NCBI RefSeq assembly: GCF_037076525.1
Contig: NZ_AP029018.1
Location: 2,435,001-2,499,000 of the forward strand
DNA from: Selenomonas sp. TAMA-11512
Lineage (GTDB): Bacteria > Bacillota > Negativicutes > Selenomonadales > Selenomonadaceae
Length of the DNA stretch: 64,000 bases
Direction: 5' to 3'
The position numbers were made by a program, and so were the translations under genes. The notes under the pieces are model-generated. The model was not told where the DNA came from. It saw only the letters and a program-made list of their open reading frames with translations, and searched no databases. This document shows positions 36,052-44,787 of this stretch, in pieces. Every line of letters begins with the position of its first letter. Position 1 is the stretch's first letter.

Positions 36052-36214
36052 GGGAACCGCTGATAAAATGAAGTCTGTCAGATTGGTACAGATTTTTTCG
36101 TCCGAACAAGGTGGCAAACCGGATGCAGAGTGGTGCTCTGTGGAGGATTTGCCGCCGAAGTACGGGCAAAAAAGATGTGCCGAGATTATCGGGCTGAATT
36201 TATCAGCGGTTCCC
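36052..36214. repeat. Dispersed inverted-repeat element, complete form A
   Basis: 163 bp with perfect 16-bp terminal inverted repeats, GGGAACCGCTGATAAA and its complement. The right end reaches into the stop codon of the DapA-family gene. Just inside the left end is an ATG-led frame starting MKSVRLVQI that recurs in other copies but has no ribosome site. A further end-like sequence (ATCAGTGCTTCCC) abuts it at 36038-36050. Confidence 0.8.
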
Positions 36215-37110
36215 TAGCTCTGCAGGACCTCTTCCAACACCTTCCTGATCTTTGCATCCTCTTCCGGGAGCGTTTGCAGCCTGGGTGTCCTTGTCCACGT
36301 TTCAATGGGCAGCCCTTGCACTCTTACCGCCGCCTTGACCGACAGGGAGAACGAATCCGACACGGTATACAGGCACATGAGCTTTGAGATCTTCTCCGCA
36401 CAGGAGATGGCGATATCGAAGTCACGGCCTTCATACGCGTTGTGCATCTTGACGAAGAGCTCGGGGACGACGTTTGTCAGTCCGGATAGGACGCCGTCAC
36501 CGCCCGCAATGCGGTTCGGGATATAGTATTCGTCAAATCCGGATACGACGGAGAACTCCGGCCGCACCTTTCGTGCGGCATCGATGATGCGGCGCGTATG
36601 GCTGATGTTGTCCACGGTATCCTTGACGCCGATGATGTGCTCGTACCGTGCGGCGAGCGCCGCGATGTATTCCGGCGTAAGGTCTCCGCCGACGCAGATC
36701 GGAATGTTGTAGAGCTGGATCGGCATATCCACCGCCTCCGCAACCCTCCCGAAGTGCTCCATGACGCCTTTCTCAGTCGGCGGGAAGTAGTACGGTGCCA
36801 CGACATTGATGACATCCGCGCCCGCTTTCTCCGAGAACTGCGCGAGCTCCAGGGTTTCTTCCAGCTTCGTACTGCCGACGCCGACAATGATCTTTGTCCG
36901 ATGATTTGATGTCTTGACCGCGAGTTGAATCGCTTCTTTTTTATCCTCCACAGGAACGGAAAAGAATTCGCCCAGACTGCCGAACACGAGGACTCCATGT
37001 ATGCCGGCTGCAGCCAGATGATCCAAGTGCTTTTCGAAATTTGCCAGATCGATGCGCCCGTCTTCCTTGAACGGCGTTATAATCGGCGACATGATACCCT
37101 GAAATTTCAT
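36214..37110 (-). CDS. DapA-family aldolase/lyase (first copy)
   Basis: 298 residues of the DHDPS/NAL class I aldolase barrel. The Schiff-base lysine is in IIGVKDTVDN near residue 164 and the proton-relay tyrosine in IQLYNIPI near 136; GVLVFGSLGEFFSV is the pyruvate-carboxylate loop (usual GTTGE replaced by GSLGE). This suggests cleavage of a 2-keto-3-deoxy sugar acid to pyruvate and an aldehyde. Start at 37110 gives the best spacing to AAAGGA. It has its own promoter/operator and follows the TRAP/dehydrogenase genes. Confidence 0.88.
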   Translation of the reverse strand: MKFQGIMSPIITPFKEDGRIDLANFEKHLDHLAAAGIHGVLVFGSLGEFFSVPVEDKKEAIQLAVKTSNHRTKIIVGVGSTKLEETLELAQFSEKAGADVINVVAPYYFPPTEKGVMEHFGRVAEAVDMPIQLYNIPICVGGDLTPEYIAALAARYEHIIGVKDTVDNISHTRRIIDAARKVRPEFSVVSGFDEYYIPNRIAGGDGVLSGLTNVVPELFVKMHNAYEGRDFDIAISCAEKISKLMCLYTVSDSFSLSVKAAVRVQGLPIETWTRTPRLQTLPEEDAKIRKVLEEVLQS

Positions 37111-37171
37111 TTGCATGCATCCTTTCCTTTTCATGACACTTGCAGACACAAACATAATTGAAATAAAGAGA

Positions 37172-37213
37172 CTCGAGTACGTATATATACTCGAGCCTCT
37201 TCAAAAAGGACAA
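37172..37213 (-). promoter_or_regulatory. Promoter with palindromic operator ahead of the DapA-family gene
   Basis: On the minus strand TTGTCC (37213-37208), 18-bp spacer, TATATA (37189-37184). The -10 box lies inside a palindrome, CTCGAGTA (37172-37179) and TACTCGAG (37188-37195), around CGTATATA. It could also fold as a hairpin, but its overlap with the -10 box suits a repressor site. Confidence 0.6.
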
Positions 37214-37216
37214 TTT

Positions 37217-37376
37217 GGGAAGCACTGATAAAATGAAGTCTGTCAGATTGGTGTGGTTTTTCGCTCTGTCAAGGAGGCAAACCGGACGCAGAACGTTGCT
37301 CTGCGAAGGATTTGCCGACAAAGAGAGGGTGGAAAGGATACGCCAAGATGGCTTGCTGCATTTATCCGTGTTTCCC
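37217..37376. repeat. Dispersed inverted-repeat element, complete form B
   Basis: 160 bp between GGGAAGCACTGATAAA and TTTATCCGTGTTTCCC (14 of 16 end positions complementary). It shares ATGAAGTCTGTCAGATTGGT and a GGCAAACCGGA-type core with form A. It lies between the 2-hydroxyacid dehydrogenase gene and the aldolase promoter. Confidence 0.8.
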
Positions 37377-37411
37377 CGGTATCGTCCTTGTTGGGGGGGC
37401 TCTGTAAAATG

Positions 37412-38365
37412 TTACTTGTCCAACTTGTTGATCGGATAGTGGATGGGTTCACCCTTCGCGAAGCGGACAGCTTCTTCAGCGACCTTGCGCTGGAGCTCGG
37501 CTCCCGCCTCTTCGCTGTACCACGCCATGTGCGGCGTGACGAGCAGATTGTCGTTTTTAAAGAGGAAGTAATCCGGCGGCGCCGGCTCGATACTGACCGT
37601 GTCGAGGCCCGCACCGGCGATTTCGCCGCTCTTCAATGCCTCATCGAGATCCTTATCGTTGACAATGGCGCCGCGCGCCACATTGATCAGGAACGCCGTC
37701 TTCTTCATTCTCTTAAAGACATCTCTGTTCATGAGTCCCTCATTGCCGTCCGCCGGGCAGTGCAGGGAGATGACATCGGCACGCTCCACGACTTCATCAA
37801 AGCTGACCGCTTCGATAAAGCTCGTCTCCGGCGTCTCCTTGTAGTACGGGTCATATCCAACGACCTTGAAGCCGAGCGCCGACATCTTCGCTGCGAAGTT
37901 GCGCCCGATGCGCCCGAGGCCAACGACGCCGACGGTCATCGTGGAAAAGCGTCGGATGGGGATGCAGGCGGAATAGTCCCATACCTCTGTCTTCGTGCGG
38001 CGGTTGAGCATATCCACCTTGCGGAGCAGTGCCAGAGAAAGCGATACGGCATGGTCGGCAACCTCATTCATGCCGTAGTCCGGGACATTGCCGACCTGGA
38101 TGCCGTGCTTCGTGGCCGCCGGCACATCGATGGAATCGACGCCGACGCCGTAGCGCACGATGAACTTGATATTCGGCAGCGCGTCCATGACCTTCTCGGT
38201 AATCTTCGCATACTGCACGGCGAGGATGTCCGCATCTTTGCAGCCCTCGATCAGGGCCTCTTCCGTGTGCAGCTGCTTCAGCTCATAGGGGACACCCGCC
38301 GCATCGAACACCTTCTTCTCATTCTCAATGCTGACCATGTCAAGATCCGTAATAACAACCTTCAT
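37412..38365 (-). CDS. D-2-hydroxyacid dehydrogenase, CtBP-like
   Basis: 317 residues, NAD(P)-dependent. The Rossmann fold has VGVVGLGRIGRNFA near residue 147, and the catalytic set is visible: Arg in NVARGAIVND, Glu in GLDTVSIEP and His in VTPHMAWYS (His-Met-Ala rather than the usual His-x-Ala). It would interconvert a 2-keto acid and a 2-hydroxy acid, for example reducing a product of the adjacent lyase or oxidising an imported hydroxyacid. It follows dctM in the operon. Confidence 0.9.
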   Translation of the reverse strand: MKVVITDLDMVSIENEKKVFDAAGVPYELKQLHTEEALIEGCKDADILAVQYAKITEKVMDALPNIKFIVRYGVGVDSIDVPAATKHGIQVGNVPDYGMNEVADHAVSLSLALLRKVDMLNRRTKTEVWDYSACIPIRRFSTMTVGVVGLGRIGRNFAAKMSALGFKVVGYDPYYKETPETSFIEAVSFDEVVERADVISLHCPADGNEGLMNRDVFKRMKKTAFLINVARGAIVNDKDLDEALKSGEIAGAGLDTVSIEPAPPDYFLFKNDNLLVTPHMAWYSEEAGAELQRKVAEEAVRFAKGEPIHYPINKLDK

Positions 38366-38443
38366 TTTTACCTACCTTTCTTAAAGCTCGGTTCCCTAAA
38401 CCTGCATAAATGGAAGCACAGTTTCTTTCAGAGATACTTCACA

Positions 38444-39727
38444 TCACTTGCCCAGGTTCACCAGGAACATGGAAATCTCCGGGATGAACGCGATGAGCAC
38501 CGCATCCACGATCATGATGATGACAAATCGGGTAACACCGGCTATGACCGTCTCCATACGCACATTGCCCACGCGGGACGCAACGAAGAGATTGACTCCC
38601 AAAGGCGGTGTAAAGAAGCCGATCGCGAGCGTGACAACCATGATAACGCCGAAGTGCACGGGGCTGAGTCCGAGCGCTACGGCAACCGGCAGGAGGATCG
38701 GCGCAAGCACCATCATAGCCGGTGTCGTATCCATGAAGCAGCCGACGAAGAGGAGCAGCAGGATCATGAAGAGGATGATGACGACCATGCTGTCGCTCAG
38801 TCCGAGAATACCATGCGTAATCATGTCCGGAATGCGGTTAATCGTCAGGATCTTTGTGAATGCCGTCGCGAAGGCAACGATGACGAGGATTGTACCCGTC
38901 GTCATGGATGCGCTCGCAAGAGATGTCCACAGGCTTCTTATATTCAGCTCCCGGTAAATGAACATGCCGCATACAAACGCGTATATCGTGGCTACAGCAG
39001 CCGCTTCCGTCGGTGTGAAGACGCCTGCGTAGATACCGCCCAGGATGATGAACGGATTGATGAGCGCCCACTTGGCTTCCCAGACGAACTTCATCTTCTC
39101 CGCCGTTGTATAGCGATTGTCATCGCCCTTCCAGCCGTTCTTCCTGGAAATGAAGTAGCACATCACGATGAGCGAAAATCCGATGAGGATACCAGGAATA
39201 ATACCTGCCGTGAAGACTGAGCTGACCGATGTCCCCGTCGTGGTGCCGTAGATGACCATCGGGATGCTCGGAGGGATGATGACGCCGATGCTGCCGGCGC
39301 AGGCGATCAGCGCCAGCGTAAAGCTCTTATCATAGCCTTTTTCCAGCATCGTGGGGACGACCATCGTGCCGATGGCGGCAACCGTTGCAGGGCCGGAACC
39401 GGATACAGCGGCAAAGAACATGCAGAGCACGATCGTAACCGTCGCCAGACCGCCTGTATAGTGTCCGAAGAACGCATTCGCGACGCCCAGAAGGCGCTTC
39501 GACACGCCGCCGGCAGCCATGAGCTCGCCTGCGAGGATGAAGAGCGGGATCGCGATCAGTGTAAAGCTGTCCGATGCGGTGACCATCTGCTGCACGATGT
39601 AGAGGTTCGAGAGACGACCGTCGACGAGGATGGCGGCAATTGAGGAAAACCCGATGGCGAAACCGATCGGCAAGTTAAGCATAAGCCCCAGTATCAAAGT
39701 TCCCATGAGTACAAGCGCTGTTTCCAT
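38444..39727 (-). CDS. dctM: TRAP transporter large permease (DctM)
   Basis: 427 residues, about 12 membrane helices, the ion-coupled core of a tripartite ATP-independent periplasmic transporter. Family blocks: MLNLPIGFAIG at the start, FAAVSGSGPATVAAIG near residue 95, GVIIPPSIPMVIYG near 140 and GFFTPPLGVNLFVA near 370. Start at 39727 follows AGGAGG. It works with DctQ and DctP encoded just upstream to import a carboxylate, probably a sugar acid. Confidence 0.95.
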   Translation of the reverse strand: METALVLMGTLILGLMLNLPIGFAIGFSSIAAILVDGRLSNLYIVQQMVTASDSFTLIAIPLFILAGELMAAGGVSKRLLGVANAFFGHYTGGLATVTIVLCMFFAAVSGSGPATVAAIGTMVVPTMLEKGYDKSFTLALIACAGSIGVIIPPSIPMVIYGTTTGTSVSSVFTAGIIPGILIGFSLIVMCYFISRKNGWKGDDNRYTTAEKMKFVWEAKWALINPFIILGGIYAGVFTPTEAAAVATIYAFVCGMFIYRELNIRSLWTSLASASMTTGTILVIVAFATAFTKILTINRIPDMITHGILGLSDSMVVIILFMILLLLFVGCFMDTTPAMMVLAPILLPVAVALGLSPVHFGVIMVVTLAIGFFTPPLGVNLFVASRVGNVRMETVIAGVTRFVIIMIVDAVLIAFIPEISMFLVNLGK

Positions 39728-39731
39728 ACCC

Positions 39732-40241
39732 TTACGCCTCCTTCTTTTCTGTCTCTTCCGGATCCGCTCCCAATGCGGCGATTCGCTTGAATACGGTCTG
39801 TATCTGCCGCAGGATGACGAGCGCAAAGCCGACCGGAGGCGCTATGTTGACAACGGCCATACTGATGTTCATCGCCGGGCTGTACTTATCATGCATGAGC
39901 TGCAGTTCCGTGAGCTGTATGCCGGAAATCAGAATGTATATCGCAAGCGAGATCGTCAGAAGATCGCTGAAGATGACGACATAGGGACGCCAGCTCTTCG
40001 GATACAGCCGGAGCGCCGCCTCGATCTTGATGTGCTGCGCATATCTGCAGCCGTAGCCCGCGCCGAGATAAATGAGCCATATAAAGCAGTATCTGGCAAA
40101 CTCCTCCGACCAGGAAAGGGAATTTTGGAATACATAGCGCATGATGACCTGGACGAAAATCACAACGGCCATCATGGAGATGAGGCTGACACAGAAGATC
40201 TCTTCGAACTTGTCATCCACCCATTTCAGTGAATTCTTCAT
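39732..40241 (-). CDS. dctQ: TRAP transporter small permease (DctQ)
   Basis: 169 residues with four membrane helices. The DctQ signature is present as NSLSWSEEFARYCFIWLIYLG broken over helix 2, with SWSEE typical of the family. It links the binding protein to DctM. The start overlaps the dctP stop by four bases (ATGA), and the stop is 4 bp from dctM. Confidence 0.93.
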   Translation of the reverse strand: MKNSLKWVDDKFEEIFCVSLISMMAVVIFVQVIMRYVFQNSLSWSEEFARYCFIWLIYLGAGYGCRYAQHIKIEAALRLYPKSWRPYVVIFSDLLTISLAIYILISGIQLTELQLMHDKYSPAMNISMAVVNIAPPVGFALVILRQIQTVFKRIAALGADPEETEKKEA

Positions 40242-41287
40242 GATTTTGCTCCTCTCTGCCTGTATTCTTCAAGCTCTTTTCTCATCTGATCAAAGTACTC
40301 CGGATGCTCCATCTTCTGCTGCGCCATCTCATGCACACCCGCATTGACGATCAGATCCTGGAATGCCTTCTTTTCCTCCGGAGAGATGAGCGTGACGACA
40401 TTTCCGTTCTCCTCCAGCATCTTGATGATCTTGCCCTCGTTGCCCTGGCTGAGCTGGATCTGGTACTCCGCCGCTTCCGTCATCGCGCGGTAGATGATAT
40501 CTCTCTGCTCCTGCGTCAGGGAATTCCACTTTTCCAAATTCATGAGTACGCAGTATGGCGTATAGACGTGCTGCGATATCGTAATGAACTTATTCGGTTC
40601 GTACAGTCGGCTCGCATCGATCTGACCCAGCGGATTTTCCTGTCCGTCGATCGTCTTCTGCTGCAGCGCCGTAAACACTTCGGTAAATGCCATCGGCGTC
40701 GGGTTCGCACCGAGTGCACGCCACGCGGCCATGTGCACGCGATTCTCCATCGTGCGGATCTTCATGCCGGAGAGATCGGCCGGAGAAGCGACCGCTTGGC
40801 GGCTGTTCGTCAGGTTGCGGAAGCCGTTTTCCCAGAACGGCATGCCCTTGAGGCCGATCTTCTCCACGCCGTCGCGAATCTTCTTACCGACTTCCCCGTT
40901 GAACGCCACGGCATAAACTTCCTGAGGACTTAAGAAGAGGTACGGCGCGTCATATATATAGTAATCCGCGTACATGTTCGCCAGCGGACTCGTCGACGAC
41001 ATGGCAATATCTATATCGCCGACCTGTGCCCCTTCAACAACTGTCTTATCATCGCCCAGAATATTGTCCGAGAAGACGTCGACCTGGATCTTCCCTCCGG
41101 AATACTCCGCGCAAAGATCCTTAAACTTATATGCGGCATCCACCGCCGCCTTGCCGGGCACAACGGCGAAGATGAGCTTTACGTTTTCCTGTTCGGAAAA
41201 CTTGGTATTCATCTTCATAATCACGATACCGCCCACAGCAAAGATAACGACTAAAAGTGCTGCAACGAGTTTTTTCATGGATGACAT
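40238..41287 (-). CDS. dctP: TRAP transporter substrate-binding protein (DctP)
   Basis: 349 residues. An N-terminal hydrophobic segment (about 6-25) serves as signal peptide or anchor; no lipobox cysteine. The DctP fold shows KFKDLCAEYSGGKIQVDVF, PFWENGFRNLTNSRQAV and KIRTMENRVHMAAWRALGANPTPM broken in two, with the Arg in KIRTMEN that binds the substrate carboxylate. So the cargo is an organic acid; context suggests a sugar acid or sulfo-/hydroxyacid. Start at the ATG 41287 follows AAGGAGGG; a TTG just before is in frame too. Confidence 0.93.
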   Translation of the reverse strand: MSSMKKLVAALLVVIFAVGGIVIMKMNTKFSEQENVKLIFAVVPGKAAVDAAYKFKDLCAEYSGGKIQVDVFSDNILGDDKTVVEGAQVGDIDIAMSSTSPLANMYADYYIYDAPYLFLSPQEVYAVAFNGEVGKKIRDGVEKIGLKGMPFWENGFRNLTNSRQAVASPADLSGMKIRTMENRVHMAAWRALGANPTPMAFTEVFTALQQKTIDGQENPLGQIDASRLYEPNKFITISQHVYTPYCVLMNLEKWNSLTQEQRDIIYRAMTEAAEYQIQLSQGNEGKIIKMLEENGNVVTLISPEEKKAFQDLIVNAGVHEMAQQKMEHPEYFDQMRKELEEYRQRGAKS

Positions 41288-41304
41288 CAATGTCTCCCTC
41301 CTTC

Positions 41305-42471
41305 TCAGGTGTAATTACATACACGTGCTATAGCGATCTCCATAAATCCCAGAGACTCCGCTTTTGTCTGCCTGCCGTTCGCCGTCTCCACCACCATGTC
41401 CAGAAGATCCCGCCCCTGCTCGGCAAGCGTCTTCTCCCCATAGATGACGGCGCTGGCATCGTAGTCAATATTATCACTCATATTCTTAAAAGTGATCTTA
41501 TTTCCCGTCAGTTTGATGACAGGCACGATCGGATTCCCCGTAGGTGTGCCGCGTCCCGTCGAGAACACGACCACCTGACAGCCGCCCGCCACCATGCCCG
41601 CTACGGAGGAAGGATCGTTGCCCGGCGTATCCATGACGACAAGCCCCTTCACCTCTGCATCAAGCTGCTTGGCATAGTCATACACGGCTTCTACCGTACG
41701 ATGCCCGCCCTTGTGGATGCAGCCGAGAGACTTCTCTTCGAGCGTCGTGATCCCGCCGACGATGTTGCCCGGGCTCGGGTTGCCCTCGCGGACCTCCTCG
41801 CCGACAACTCTGAGCGCCTCTTCGTAACGGTGAATGATCTCGAAGATGCGCCTCTTGACCTCTTCGTTCTTCGCTCGACGTGCCAAAATATGCTCCGCGC
41901 CGATCAGCTCCGTCGTCTCGCTTAAAATCGTAGTGCCGCCCAAATCGACAAGCCGATCGGACATCTCGCCGATTGTCGGATTAGCGGCAAGTCCGGACGT
42001 GGGGTCGGAGCCTCCGCACTCCATGCCGACGATGAGCTCGCCGATGTCGAACTCTTCACGCTGCTGCATCCCGGCTTCCTGTACCATCTCCTTGGCATAG
42101 CGGACAGCCTGCTCGATCGCCTTAAGCGTTCCTCCAGCCTCCTGAATGATGACCGTCTTCAGCGGCTTGTTCGTGCGCTCTTTGATTGCACCGACAACCA
42201 TATCCATCTGGCAGTTCTCGCAGCCCAGAGAGACGACGATCGTCCCGTACACATTCGGATTGGCCGCAAAGCCCGCCTCGACATCAAGCGTGAGCTGATT
42301 GTCCGGCGGTACCTGTGAACAGCCGTTCTGGTTGTTGAAGGTGACGGCTCCCTGCACCTGTGACGCAACGATGCGCGTCGTATCCGAGGCACAGATGCTG
42401 GCAGGGAGAATCAGAACGTAATTGCGAACGCCTACGCGCCCGTCCGGCCTCCTGTATCCTAAAAATTTCAT
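41305..42471 (-). CDS. Altronate dehydratase / sulfolactate sulfo-lyase-like large subunit
   Basis: 388 residues matching the C-terminal catalytic part of the UxaA/GarD family and the large subunit SuyB of sulfolactate sulfo-lyase. Conserved: GYRRPDGRVGVRNYV at the start, the Cys in VSLGCENCQ, GMECGGSDPTSG near residue 170 and GNPSPGNIVGG near 245, with Cys/His positions for an Fe centre. It eliminates water (or sulfite) from a 2-hydroxyacid with a leaving group at C3. The small SAF-domain subunit is encoded 15 bp upstream, so the enzyme is split as in SuyAB. Which substrate it uses is open. Confidence 0.85.
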   Translation of the reverse strand: MKFLGYRRPDGRVGVRNYVLILPASICASDTTRIVASQVQGAVTFNNQNGCSQVPPDNQLTLDVEAGFAANPNVYGTIVVSLGCENCQMDMVVGAIKERTNKPLKTVIIQEAGGTLKAIEQAVRYAKEMVQEAGMQQREEFDIGELIVGMECGGSDPTSGLAANPTIGEMSDRLVDLGGTTILSETTELIGAEHILARRAKNEEVKRRIFEIIHRYEEALRVVGEEVREGNPSPGNIVGGITTLEEKSLGCIHKGGHRTVEAVYDYAKQLDAEVKGLVVMDTPGNDPSSVAGMVAGGCQVVVFSTGRGTPTGNPIVPVIKLTGNKITFKNMSDNIDYDASAVIYGEKTLAEQGRDLLDMVVETANGRQTKAESLGFMEIAIARVCNYT

Positions 42472-42486
42472 AATGCGAGCCCTCTT

Positions 42487-42771
42487 TTATCCCAGATCTT
42501 CACGCACGGATTTGACATTGTGCACATGCACATGCTCACCCTTTTTGATGTTGCCGATCGCATGACCGATATGCTCGCCGTATTTCACGACCGGCGTATC
42601 ATCGGGAATGTCTTTGATGGCGACCTTATGGTAGATCGTCACGTCCGTGACAGCCGGGAAGCCTTTCGTGCCCTCCGGCATGCCGACGTAAGAAATCGGC
42701 TCTCCCTTCCTGATTTCCTCGATAGCAACGGCGACATTGTCCTTGTCGTCAATGACCATCGTGTTTACCAT
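42487..42771 (-). CDS. SAF-domain small subunit of UxaA/SuyA-type lyase
   Basis: 94 residues forming one SAF (antifreeze-like beta-clip) domain: DKDNVAVAIEEIRKGE at the start and YGEHIGHAIGNIKKGEHVHV at the end, the same pattern as the N-terminal domain of UxaA and as SuyA. It supplies a lid or metal-contacting loop to the large subunit next to it. An inverted-repeat element lies 28 bp upstream. Confidence 0.85.
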   Translation of the reverse strand: MVNTMVIDDKDNVAVAIEEIRKGEPISYVGMPEGTKGFPAVTDVTIYHKVAIKDIPDDTPVVKYGEHIGHAIGNIKKGEHVHVHNVKSVREDLG

Positions 42772-42798
42772 GATGTTCTTCCCCTCCTTACCGGATCA

Positions 42799-42842
42799 GG
42801 AATCACTGATAAGCTGACAGACTTCATTTTATCAGTGATTCC
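42799..42842. repeat. Dispersed inverted-repeat element, minimal form
   Basis: 44 bp with perfect 14-bp ends GGAATCACTGATAA and complement, enclosing CTGACAGACTTCAT, which is the reverse of the conserved internal motif of the long copies. It lies between the second transketolase pair and the SAF-subunit gene. Confidence 0.8.
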
Positions 42843-42982
42843 TAGGACTTATCATGCTCTATTGTTATTTATCATTTAATACTGTATATATTACAGATAA
42901 TCTAAGGTTATATAAATTCTGACTATTTTGTCCATCGGGTTGGAAGTCCGTGCGGACTTCCAACCCACCCCATTCAACCTAT

Positions 42983-43921
42983 TTACTTTTTCAAGAGTTC
43001 CGTGACTGTCTCCGCGATGCCCTTGCCGTCCAGCTTGTAGTAGGCAAGCAGCTCACGATAGTTGCTGTCCGTGACGGCATAGCCGTTGGGCATGCCGACG
43101 CGATGGACGACGGCGTCCTTCGTCTCACTGAGCGCCTCCGATACGAGCGTGCCCAAACCGCCGTGCACATAGTGCTCTTCGACGGTGACGACGCGGCCCG
43201 TCTTCTTCGCCGACGCCTTGATCATCTCCACATCGAGGGGGACGACCGTCGGAGAGCCGATGACTTCCGCCTTAATGCCGGACTTCGCGAGCAGCTCCTG
43301 CGCCTCCAGAACCTCCATCGTGGAGGAGCCGGTCGCCACGATCGTGACATCCGAGCCCTCACGCAGCACATCCGCCTTGCCGATCACAAAGGGCTTATCC
43401 TCAAAGAGCTGCGGAATCTTCGGATTGCCGATGCGCATGTAGACCGGGCCGTCCATCTCGATCATCGCCTTGACGGCTTCGCGGATCTCCATCGGATCCT
43501 GCGGCGCCAGCACCGTAACGCCCGGGATGAGGCTCATCAGCGCAAGATCATCCAGGCTCTGATGCGTCGCGCCGAGGTCAGAGTATGTCACACCGCAGTT
43601 GCGGCCTACGAGCTTGACATTTTGCTTCATGTAGCCCGTATCGTTTCGGACCATTTCAAAGGCGCGCGCGGTGATAAAGGGAGCGATGGCGCAGAATACG
43701 GGAATCAGCCCGGTCGTCGCCATGCCTGCCGCCATGCCGACAACGCCCTGCTCCATGATGCCGCACTCAAAGTACCGCTCCGGGTACTTCTCGATAAAGC
43801 CCCCGAAGCCGGAGCTCTTGCCGCTGTCCGCGGATAGGACGACGATTTTTTCATTGGTCGCCGCGAGCTCTGTCACAGCCTTGCCAAATTCTTTTCTCGG
43901 ATCAAACAATTCGCCTACCAT
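42983..43921 (-). CDS. Transketolase C-terminal subunit (second pair)
   Basis: 312 residues with pyrimidine-binding and C-terminal domains. The thiamine-activating Glu is in CGIMEQGVVGMAAGMA near residue 55, where the first pair has GIAEQ. Only moderately like the first pair in this window, so the two are not a recent duplication. It is two bases after its N-terminal partner. Confidence 0.9.
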   Translation of the reverse strand: MVGELFDPRKEFGKAVTELAATNEKIVVLSADSGKSSGFGGFIEKYPERYFECGIMEQGVVGMAAGMATTGLIPVFCAIAPFITARAFEMVRNDTGYMKQNVKLVGRNCGVTYSDLGATHQSLDDLALMSLIPGVTVLAPQDPMEIREAVKAMIEMDGPVYMRIGNPKIPQLFEDKPFVIGKADVLREGSDVTIVATGSSTMEVLEAQELLAKSGIKAEVIGSPTVVPLDVEMIKASAKKTGRVVTVEEHYVHGGLGTLVSEALSETKDAVVHRVGMPNGYAVTDSNYRELLAYYKLDGKGIAETVTELLKK

Positions 43922-43923
43922 GA

Positions 43924-44787
43924 TCAGAGCCCCTCCATTTCCTTGTCCAGAGCGGCAAGGACTTCATCCTGTTCGCGCTCACCCTGCTGCAGCAGCTCTT
44001 CCGTGGAATCCCAGAAATGGAAGCTCGCCTTGTCTTCCCCGAAGGAGAGACCCTTTGCCTTAACGGTCTTGAGGACAATGGCGGAGGGCTTGCCCTTCTC
44101 CAACGGGAGCTGATCCAGCACATCCACGATGGCATCCATGTCGTTGCCGTCAATGACCTTGGTCGCCCATCCGAAAGCGGCAAACTTGCCGTCAATGGGC
44201 TCCATATTCATGACATCCCCGACTTTACCGCTGATCTGGAGACCGTTGTTGTCGACGAATACGGTGAGGTTGTCTAAGCCGAACTTCGCAGCTGCGGCGG
44301 CCGCTTCCCAGTTGGAGCCCTCCGGGAGCTCGCCGTCGCCCGTGACGACGTAGACGTTCCAGTCCTGTTTCTGCAGCTTCGAAGACGCCGCCATGCCGGC
44401 GGCAATCGACATGCCGTGCCCGAGCGCCCCTGTATTTGCCTCGATGCCGGGCAGCTTGTGCATATCCGGATGCCCCGGAATCAGCGACTTCAGATCGCCG
44501 TACGTATCGAGCACGTCCTTCGGGAAGTAACCCTTCTCGGCAAGCACGGCATACTGCGACAGGCACTTGTGGCCCGCCGACAGGATGAAGCGGTCTCTGT
44601 TCTCCATCTTCGGATTCTTGGGATCGACGTTCATCTTGTCAAAGTAGAGGGCCGTGACGATATCCACGGCGGACATCGCGCCGCCGACATGTCCGTGCCC
44701 GCCGGCACGGATCATGCGCAATACGTTCTTGCGGCAGAGGGCTGCCAGCTTTTTCAGCTGCACAACGCGCTTTTTATCACCCATCAT
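43924..44787 (-). CDS. Transketolase N-terminal subunit (second pair)
   Basis: 287 residues. Diphosphate/Mg motif TGDGELPEGSNWEAAAAAA with NNGLQISG downstream; channel histidines in AGGHGHVGGAMS and SAGHKCLSQY. Start overlaps the RpiB-like stop by ATGA. Together with a kinase, a transaldolase-like protein and an RpiB-like isomerase in one operon, it forms a complete carbon-shuffling set. Confidence 0.92.
   Translation of the reverse strand: MMGDKKRVVQLKKLAALCRKNVLRMIRAGGHGHVGGAMSAVDIVTALYFDKMNVDPKNPKMENRDRFILSAGHKCLSQYAVLAEKGYFPKDVLDTYGDLKSLIPGHPDMHKLPGIEANTGALGHGMSIAAGMAASSKLQKQDWNVYVVTGDGELPEGSNWEAAAAAAKFGLDNLTVFVDNNGLQISGKVGDVMNMEPIDGKFAAFGWATKVIDGNDMDAIVDVLDQLPLEKGKPSAIVLKTVKAKGLSFGEDKASFHFWDSTEELLQQGEREQDEVLAALDKEMEGL

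Noticed and set aside
37253-39220. A 655-codon plus-strand frame opposite the 2-hydroxyacid dehydrogenase and dctM
   Set aside because: Composition rich in Arg, Asp and His, antisense to two clear genes; no start signal.
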